Origin: Flavobacteriia bacterium
Lineage (GTDB): Bacteria > Bacteroidota > Bacteroidia > Flavobacteriales_D > Crocinitomicaceae
Length of the DNA stretch: 6,844 nucleotides
NCBI GenBank assembly: GCA_009925805.1
Contig: RFQF01000107.1
Span: 1-6,844 of the forward strand
Direction: 5' to 3'
Every line of letters starts with the position of its first letter. The first letter of the stretch is position 1. The position numbers were made by a program, and so were the translations under genes. The notes under the pieces are model-generated. The model did not search any database, was not told where the DNA came from, and worked only from the letters and a program-made list of their open reading frames with translations. Positions 1 through 4,993 of this stretch are shown one piece after another.

Positions 1-483
1 ATCCCCTTCCAAAAGCATAAAATCCGCATCATCGCTTATTTTCACCATGCAATCGTAGCCTTCTAATTGAGCGCCCACCATGTAGTCAACCTGGATACCA
101 CAGTTCTTAGCCGCATGTAAAATCATTGAAGTAATGGTGGTTTTCCCGTGGCTTCCCGCAATCACGATACGTTGTTTATCTTTACTCGCTTCGAACAAAT
201 ATTCCGGATACGAAAAAACGGGAATATCCAAGGTTTTTGCTTGCAGCAACTCGGGATTATCTTCTCGTGCATGCATTCCCAAAATGACGGCATCCAATCG
301 GGATGAAATTTTTTCAGGAAACCAACCGATTTCCTTGGGTAAAATCCCTTCTTTTGCTAGCCTTGATTTGGAGGGATCCAAGATTTCGTCGTCGGAACCA
401 GTAATTTCATGTCCTTTTCTACGAAGGGCGATGGCTAAATTGTGCATGGCGCTTCCACCTATCGCTATAAAGTGAATATTCAT
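1..483 (-). CDS. Mur ligase, Mpl/MurC-like peptidoglycan synthetase (N-terminal part, cut by window edge)
   Basis: Only the first 161 codons are visible; the rest lies beyond base 1. The product begins MNIHFIAIGGSAMHNLAIAL, a Rossmann-like dinucleotide fold typical of the first domain of MurC and Mpl enzymes, followed by HEITGSDD at about 25-32. An ATP-binding P-loop, GSHGKTT, sits at 110-116 at the start of the central ligase domain, and the last visible residues EGD (159-161) match the start of the EGDEY-type metal/ATP-site motif of the family. Family members join UDP-MurNAc to an amino acid or peptide in the cytoplasm. Mpl reuses the recycled tripeptide, while MurC adds L-alanine. The N-terminal wording, including a NPELLQAK stretch near 76-83 like Mpl's, favours the Mpl-like 'peptidoglycan synthetase' of Bacteroidetes, but substrate choice cannot be proven from this fragment. 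The start is fixed by the family N-terminus. The gene follows the 920-residue gene on the same strand after 79 bp, so co-transcription is possible. Confidence 0.9.
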   Translation of the reverse strand, partial: MNIHFIAIGGSAMHNLAIALRRKGHEITGSDDEILDPSKSRLAKEGILPKEIGWFPEKISSRLDAVILGMHAREDNPELLQAKTLDIPVFSYPEYLFEASKDKQRIVIAGSHGKTTITSMILHAAKNCGIQVDYMVGAQLEGYDCMVKISDDADFMLLEGD

Positions 484-562
484 TTCCTTTTTTTGCTAAA
501 ATAAGTGCTAGAATGAGTAGAAACTGAAAACGTTCAAAAAATTACTGACAATGCACTATGAA

Positions 563-3325
563 CTAGGGGCACAAAGGAGGTTTTATGGGTCCTCCGGGAA
601 CCAGAACCGGGCTTCCATCAGAGTCGTGCGCCCAAAGGGCCTCAGTAATGGATTGTCCATTCAACGTAAAACTTGACTGTCCATTTTCATCGATTATTTG
701 TTCGTAAACTACTCCATATCCTTGCGAATTAACCACTATTCGACGGACAATTCTTCCAATTTCAAAGCCATAAGAATCCTCGTAGGTATAAACGAGCTCC
801 GTCATTGCATTCCATGGGAAACACTGCCCACTGTCGTTTTTCAAATAGTTGGGAGAATACGATTCTACTTTTACGTAGTTCATGCGTTCATCCTGAGCAC
901 GTTGTGCACTTTTGGTTTGATCCAAGGCCTCTTGGTCCTGCAAGTACCTTGTATATTGATTTTCGTTAACCGCTTTGGTTTGTTCATTGGCAAGGCGTTT
1001 ATTTAGATCGGCAGCCTCTACCTCTTTTTTTGTTTTAGCTACCATCATGGAATCGACAAAAGAGCGTGTTGCTTCATGAGCTACGTTGTGATTATCCGCG
1101 TCATGCGCCAAAATTGAATCGCGTTGATTCCGCATTTCAACTTGTTGATCCGCAAGACGATTCATCATTTCTTGATTTTCCCGTTCGCGTTCGTAAATGG
1201 AAAACTGGGTATTATTTACCCATTGTTTATTCTCGGTTTCACGATCCTTATTTGCTTCAGCTTCATTTTGATTGTTTAAGGCACGAACCACCGACTGCCG
1301 TTCCACAAAATTACGGCTTGCTTTTGCAGCTTCTTCCTGCGCTAAGGACTCGCGATACATTCGGTCATCCACCGATTGTTTAAGCTTATCCCATGCATTT
1401 CTCACAAGAAAGGATCGTCGTTCTTCGGCCGTCAGGTTTGAACCATTATTCCCTGAGTTTCCCGTGAACAATTTCGCCCCAGGAGGCGGCGTAAGCACTG
1501 TTCCCCGGACAGAGCTCGAATTATTGGCCGAATTCAAGGGGCTAATTTTCATTTTATTCTGAATCGAATCTATTTTATTTTTTAGATACTTAATTTCGAA
1601 CTGGCCGACCTCGGCAACTCCTGCTTGCGTGAGCAACGCGTTTGCCGCTTTCAAAGCACTTACCGAATCCTTTACCGCCATATTTTTCAACAATTTGGCA
1701 TTATTCACGAAATAAGGTTCCATTTTGTTCAGCCGAGCCTTGAGGGATGAAACCTCAGCGGTAGCGGCTTTTTGTTTCAATGGATTGTTGGCTAGCAATG
1801 TTTTAACCACTCCCAACGCGATTTTAGGTTGATGATTCGCTCCATATTGCCCATCAAAAGTCAAGGAATCCAAGGTATTTTTAACCTTGGCGACCGCATT
1901 GCTGAAATTAAGTGCGTCGGTCTCTTTCGCTTTTTTAGCAGCTTCTACTTTTTGATCAATGTCGTCGATTCGTTTTTGCTTTGTGAGTGTATCGTGCGTA
2001 TAACCTAAAGATCCTTTCGTTAAATTATATACTTCTATGGCTTTATCATATTCCTGTTTACTTTGAAGATCGTATGCGCGCTTTATTTCGGCATCAACAT
2101 AAGCGGTAATGACACGGTCTAAATCCGCAAAAGCAGTCGTTTGTTTCGCAGTTGCTTGATAATTCCCTATAAGCGAAGTAATTTTCTCGAGGGCATTTTT
2201 CATAGCGATGTTATCGCCTTTAATTTTCTTGGCAACCTCCAAAGCGGTTTTAACCTCCTTATCTAAATTTTGCTCTTTGATTAAAACGTTTAATGAATCA
2301 ATGGTGGGTTTTACTGCATTCCTGAGTGCCTCAGGAATTTTGGTAAGGCTGTTATTCTTGGTAATGGCCAGGATGGCTTCATTGTATTTTTTACCTGCCG
2401 CTAAGCGTGTACAATCTGCACGGTTTTTTGACGCAGTGGTTAATTCCTTTTTTCGTTCGTCTTCCTCTTTTTTCAACACCAGAATGGAAGCCAGTTTGGT
2501 TTTTAATTTCTCGGATTTTGCATCAAGAGTGCTCACTTGTTTATAGAACTTTTCTGCATCTTGCCACTTTAATAGCGCCAACAAGGAGTCCCCTTTTTGG
2601 AACAAACTATCGATGGATTTTTGCTTTCGCAATACCAAAAGTTGATCGTTATAGCTCTTTTGAATCAACGTTTTCTTTCGATTCAGCGAGGTATCTGTTA
2701 ATTGGTAATTCGATTGAACTGACATGGCCGAGTCGAGGTAATTTATGGCCAGCTTATAATTTTGAACTTGCGCCAACTCCATGCTTTTGCTCTTGAACTT
2801 GTCCAATTTCAATCGACCCTCCTCTTTCCGAACGCGTTCCTTTAAAGAATCGTTGTATTTGGTTGAATTATACTTTGGGTCGGGGATACACTCAGCTTGT
2901 TGTTCATTCCATTTGAATTTTTCAGCATATTCATTCGTTCCAATGGTAAAATTATACGACGGATTCACCGGAAACATCACTGCCCGAAGGTTATTGGATA
3001 GCATGACAGTAACACTTAACACCCGTTTAGGCAAGGCTAAATCGGAAACATCATAGTAAATACTTCGGTTCAGAAAACCCGGCTTCGAAAATTGAAGTAC
3101 CAAAGGGTTTTTATTGAATGTACTGCCTACCAAAATAAAACTCCCATCCTTATCGCTTTGCGTTGAGGCAATGGTTCGGTTATCTTGTATCAAATAAACG
3201 CTGGCATTCGAAAGCAATTCTTTGGATGTATCACAGACTAAACCTTTGAATATCACCTTAATCTCTAGCTGAGCCCTACTAAAGAACGAAAGCATGAGCA
3301 ACATCAATAGCACGCCGAATCTCAT
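563..3325 (-). CDS. Large exported protein: carboxypeptidase-regulatory-like domain, TPR-like helical repeats and coiled coil, function unknown
   Basis: I do not recognise a named function. Residues 1-19 form a signal peptide (MRFGVLLMLLMLSFFSRAQ) with no lipobox cysteine, so the protein should be exported to the periplasm or outer surface. Residues ~24-115 resemble a carboxypeptidase-regulatory/CNA-B-like beta-sandwich: GLVCDTSKELLSNASVYLI followed by STQSDKDGSFIL is the usual 'G.V.D...L.NA.V.L...T..DG.F.L' pattern. Residues ~160-593 are mostly helical, with TPR-like half motifs at ~187-206, 245-266, 301-320 and 416-434 (for example KYNEAI, EYDKAIEVY) and recurrent 'IDSL'-type turns. An N/S/P/G-rich linker at ~594-632 leads to a very charged E/R/Q/N-rich coiled coil (~633-820). 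The last ~95 residues form a compact module with RRIVV (861-865) and NGQSITEALW (889-898). There are no transmembrane helices after the signal peptide, and I see no obvious type IX secretion sorting domain. Mature cysteines are at 31, 146, 305, 835 and 919. The architecture suggests a structural or scaffolding envelope protein; that is inference. Confidence 0.85.
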   Translation of the reverse strand: MRFGVLLMLLMLSFFSRAQLEIKVIFKGLVCDTSKELLSNASVYLIQDNRTIASTQSDKDGSFILVGSTFNKNPLVLQFSKPGFLNRSIYYDVSDLALPKRVLSVTVMLSNNLRAVMFPVNPSYNFTIGTNEYAEKFKWNEQQAECIPDPKYNSTKYNDSLKERVRKEEGRLKLDKFKSKSMELAQVQNYKLAINYLDSAMSVQSNYQLTDTSLNRKKTLIQKSYNDQLLVLRKQKSIDSLFQKGDSLLALLKWQDAEKFYKQVSTLDAKSEKLKTKLASILVLKKEEDERKKELTTASKNRADCTRLAAGKKYNEAILAITKNNSLTKIPEALRNAVKPTIDSLNVLIKEQNLDKEVKTALEVAKKIKGDNIAMKNALEKITSLIGNYQATAKQTTAFADLDRVITAYVDAEIKRAYDLQSKQEYDKAIEVYNLTKGSLGYTHDTLTKQKRIDDIDQKVEAAKKAKETDALNFSNAVAKVKNTLDSLTFDGQYGANHQPKIALGVVKTLLANNPLKQKAATAEVSSLKARLNKMEPYFVNNAKLLKNMAVKDSVSALKAANALLTQAGVAEVGQFEIKYLKNKIDSIQNKMKISPLNSANNSSSVRGTVLTPPPGAKLFTGNSGNNGSNLTAEERRSFLVRNAWDKLKQSVDDRMYRESLAQEEAAKASRNFVERQSVVRALNNQNEAEANKDRETENKQWVNNTQFSIYERERENQEMMNRLADQQVEMRNQRDSILAHDADNHNVAHEATRSFVDSMMVAKTKKEVEAADLNKRLANEQTKAVNENQYTRYLQDQEALDQTKSAQRAQDERMNYVKVESYSPNYLKNDSGQCFPWNAMTELVYTYEDSYGFEIGRIVRRIVVNSQGYGVVYEQIIDENGQSSFTLNGQSITEALWAHDSDGSPVLVPGGPIKPPLCP

Positions 3326-3347
3326 AATTGCACAACGATCATCAGAA

Positions 3348-3381
3348 ATTAAGTAACAAAACTTACGAATCTATGCAAAAA
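3348..3381 (-). promoter_or_regulatory. Possible Bacteroidetes-type promoter for the 920-residue exported protein
   Basis: On the minus strand a TTTTTG (3376-3381) lies 20 bp upstream of TACTTAAT (3348-3355), which is near the usual spacing of the Bacteroidetes -33 (TTTG) and -7 (TAnnTTTG) elements. The -33 part is good, but the -7 part matches only the TA and one T, so the call is weak. It would place the transcript start within about 20 bases of the ATG at 3323-3325. The -33 element falls inside one arm of the inverted repeat at 3374-3395, so a protein binding the repeat could block it. Confidence 0.22.
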
Positions 3382-3395
3382 TCGGCATTTTTGCA
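3374..3395. repeat. Perfect 9-bp inverted repeat in the divergent intergenic region (candidate operator)
   Basis: The arms are TGCAAAAAT (3374-3382) and ATTTTTGCA (3387-3395), exact reverse complements separated by CGGC. The element lies in the 81-bp space between the divergent starts of the exported protein (3325) and the FAD oxidoreductase (3407), ending 11 bases before the latter's ATG. A two-fold symmetric site here could bind a dimeric regulator of either or both genes. Transcribed rightward, it could instead fold into a stem-loop in a short 5' leader. It is not followed by a T-run on either strand, so it is unlikely to be an intrinsic terminator. The symmetry is seen directly; the regulatory role is inference. 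Confidence 0.45.
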
Positions 3396-3406
3396 CAAAT
3401 AAGGAA

Positions 3407-4525
3407 ATGCTTACCTACGAACATTTGAGTTTCTGGGAAAAAAGGACTTATCTCGAGCAGCTTGATGCGGTAATCATCGGTTCCGGGATTGTGGGTATGG
3501 CATGTGCGATTCATCTTAAAAAAGCCAAACCGCATTTGAAAATACTCCTACTTGAGCGCGGCTACCTACCCACAGGCGCTAGTACAAAAAACGCGGGGTT
3601 CGCTTGTTTTGGAAGTCCCAGTGAATTGCAAGACGACTTAAACAATTTACCTGAACAAACGGTTTGGGATACCTTGGCCATGCGCTACGAAGGCTTACAA
3701 AAGCTGTTTGAGTTGGTTCCGAAACGATGTATAGGCTACGAGCGCTGCGGTTCTTGGGATCTTATGCACGAACCGTTGGATTCCGATTTTATTGCTTACC
3801 TCAACCAGCATGTAGCGCGCATTACTGGCCAAACCCAAGTCTATCAAGCCGATTCATTAAAAATTCGCCGAAGCGGCATTCAAGGGTTCACCACTGCCTA
3901 CAAAAACCGAAGCGAAGGAAGCCTGCATACGGATTTACTCATTCAATCCTTACATCAACTCTGTATCCAACGGGGTATCCATTTACTCTTCGGTACTGAG
4001 GTGTTATCCCTTGAAATAGGAAATTCTTCGAATCGTGTCATCACTGCTTTTGGGAGCATTGAATCTGAGCGAATCGCCTTATGCACCAACGCGTTGGCCC
4101 GAAAATTTTTCCCATTGGAAGTCGAACCTGCCCGCGCTCAAGTGCTGGTAACCTCTCCTCTTCCCGATTTAAAAATCAAAGGAACGTTTCATTTTGATGC
4201 CGGCTATTATTACTTCCGAAATGTACACGACAGGGTTTTGTTCGGTGGTGGAAGAAATACAGCCTTTGAAGCAGAAAACACAGCATCCATGCATCCTACG
4301 GATGGACTTCAAAATCACTTGGAATCCATCCTTCGAACGAACATTCTTCCCAATCAAACGTTCTCTATTGCCTACCGTTGGGCAGGAACTATGGGGGTTG
4401 GTCCTGCCAAGAGTCCAATCGTAAAAACCGTAGCGCCAGGGGTGGCTGTGGGAGTACGAATGGGAGGCATGGGGGTAGCCATGGGTGCCCTCGTAGGGGA
4501 GAAATTAAGTAAACTAATGCAATGA
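3407..4525 (+). CDS. FAD-dependent oxidoreductase of the DAO (D-amino-acid/glycine oxidase-like) family
   Basis: The 372-residue product is about the usual length of a single-domain DAO-family flavoenzyme and has no signal peptide, so it is probably cytoplasmic. The FAD-binding Rossmann motif GSGIVG is at 25-30, the ribose-binding acidic residue is E50 in LLLERG, and GASTKNAGFACFG at 57-69 is the family's conserved loop after the second strand. EGSLHTDLLIQSL (170-182) corresponds to the family segment that precedes the helix before the substrate domain. YYYFRNVHDRVLFGGGRN (267-284) and YRWAGTMG (323-330) lie in the substrate/FAD half. The glycine-rich GVRMGGMGVAMGALVG (349-364) closes the flavin site. 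Such enzymes oxidise amines or amino acids with FAD, but the substrate here cannot be read from the sequence. The ATG at 3407 leaves ~20 residues before the Rossmann strand, as in Bacteroidetes relatives I recall. AAGGA directly abuts the ATG, too close for normal Shine-Dalgarno pairing. The stop overlaps the next gene's start (ATGA), so the two are very likely co-transcribed. Confidence 0.9.
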   Translation: MLTYEHLSFWEKRTYLEQLDAVIIGSGIVGMACAIHLKKAKPHLKILLLERGYLPTGASTKNAGFACFGSPSELQDDLNNLPEQTVWDTLAMRYEGLQKLFELVPKRCIGYERCGSWDLMHEPLDSDFIAYLNQHVARITGQTQVYQADSLKIRRSGIQGFTTAYKNRSEGSLHTDLLIQSLHQLCIQRGIHLLFGTEVLSLEIGNSSNRVITAFGSIESERIALCTNALARKFFPLEVEPARAQVLVTSPLPDLKIKGTFHFDAGYYYFRNVHDRVLFGGGRNTAFEAENTASMHPTDGLQNHLESILRTNILPNQTFSIAYRWAGTMGVGPAKSPIVKTVAPGVAVGVRMGGMGVAMGALVGEKLSKLMQ

Positions 4526-4992
4526 ATTCTGAAGAAGAACCGTTTGTAAATCCGATTGACCCTGACAAAATCACCGATCGCCCGGGAATCCTACCTTACG
4601 CGCATCATGCAGGAAGTTTACCCATAAAACCCGAAGACGAAGGGAAAATCAAAAGCCGTGCGCTTCGTGCCATGGAGTACCAAACGGACGCTCAACTGAA
4701 ACAAATTTACGAGCAAATTCAAGTACTAGCTAACCAAGCAAAAGCGTTGCAAGACCGTAAGCATATTTCCACGCTCATTTACCAATGCAACCTTAAGTTC
4801 GAACCCTTAATTCACCACCAATACCACCTTTACCGCAAGGAAAATGCATTTTTATTATCGCTGATAGCTCCGGAAGACTGGGGAAGGAGAAAAACGTCGT
4901 TAGTGTTTTTGGCGAGCATCAAGCTCCTTTCCGACCACACCTGGGAAGTCTTGCGTAAATCGGAAGCATTTGATCGTGAAATAAAGACTTAA
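4522..4992 (+). CDS. DUF2452 family protein, function unknown
   Basis: This 156-residue soluble protein matches, from memory, the DUF2452 family found in Bacteroidetes and some eukaryotes. The diagnostic stretches are NPIDPDKITDRPGILPYAHH at 10-29, then AGSLPIKPEDEGKIKSRAL (30-48), an amphipathic helical segment rich in Q and A (~52-80), IYQCNLKFEP (86-95), a hydrophobic LLSLIAPEDWG (111-121) and SDHTWEVL (137-144) near the C-terminus. No catalytic motif, membrane segment or signal peptide is visible, and no role has been assigned to the family as far as I know. It begins within the last codons of the oxidoreductase with an ATGA overlap of four bases, indicating translational coupling. This places it in the same operon and makes a shared process plausible, though unproven. 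Its TAA stop is one base from the stop of the convergent polymerase gene. Confidence 0.85.
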   Translation: MNSEEEPFVNPIDPDKITDRPGILPYAHHAGSLPIKPEDEGKIKSRALRAMEYQTDAQLKQIYEQIQVLANQAKALQDRKHISTLIYQCNLKFEPLIHHQYHLYRKENAFLLSLIAPEDWGRRKTSLVFLASIKLLSDHTWEVLRKSEAFDREIKT

Positions 4993-4993
4993 A

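Noticed and set aside
134..475. Plus-strand 113-codon frame across the Mur ligase
   Set aside because: It is the antisense shadow of the well-supported Mur ligase and has no family resemblance of its own. The same applies to the other frames opposite the exported protein and the polymerase.
484..562. Search for a promoter or terminator between the exported protein and the Mur ligase
   Set aside because: The nearest -7-like sequence (minus-strand TATTTTAG) lacks a properly spaced -33 TTTG, and no stem-loop with a T-run is present. The 79 bp are left without a called site.
573..707. Plus-strand 40-codon frame preceded by a perfect AAAGGAGG four bases before its ATG (585)
   Set aside because: It is antisense to the C-terminus of the exported protein. 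The Shine-Dalgarno look comes from the codons for KPPLCP, and the frame has no recognisable features.
1870..1890. Perfect 7-bp inverted repeat CCAAGGT / ACCTTGG with a T-rich 7-base loop
   Set aside because: It lies inside the exported protein's coding region, has no T-run suited to termination, and is within chance expectation for a window this size.
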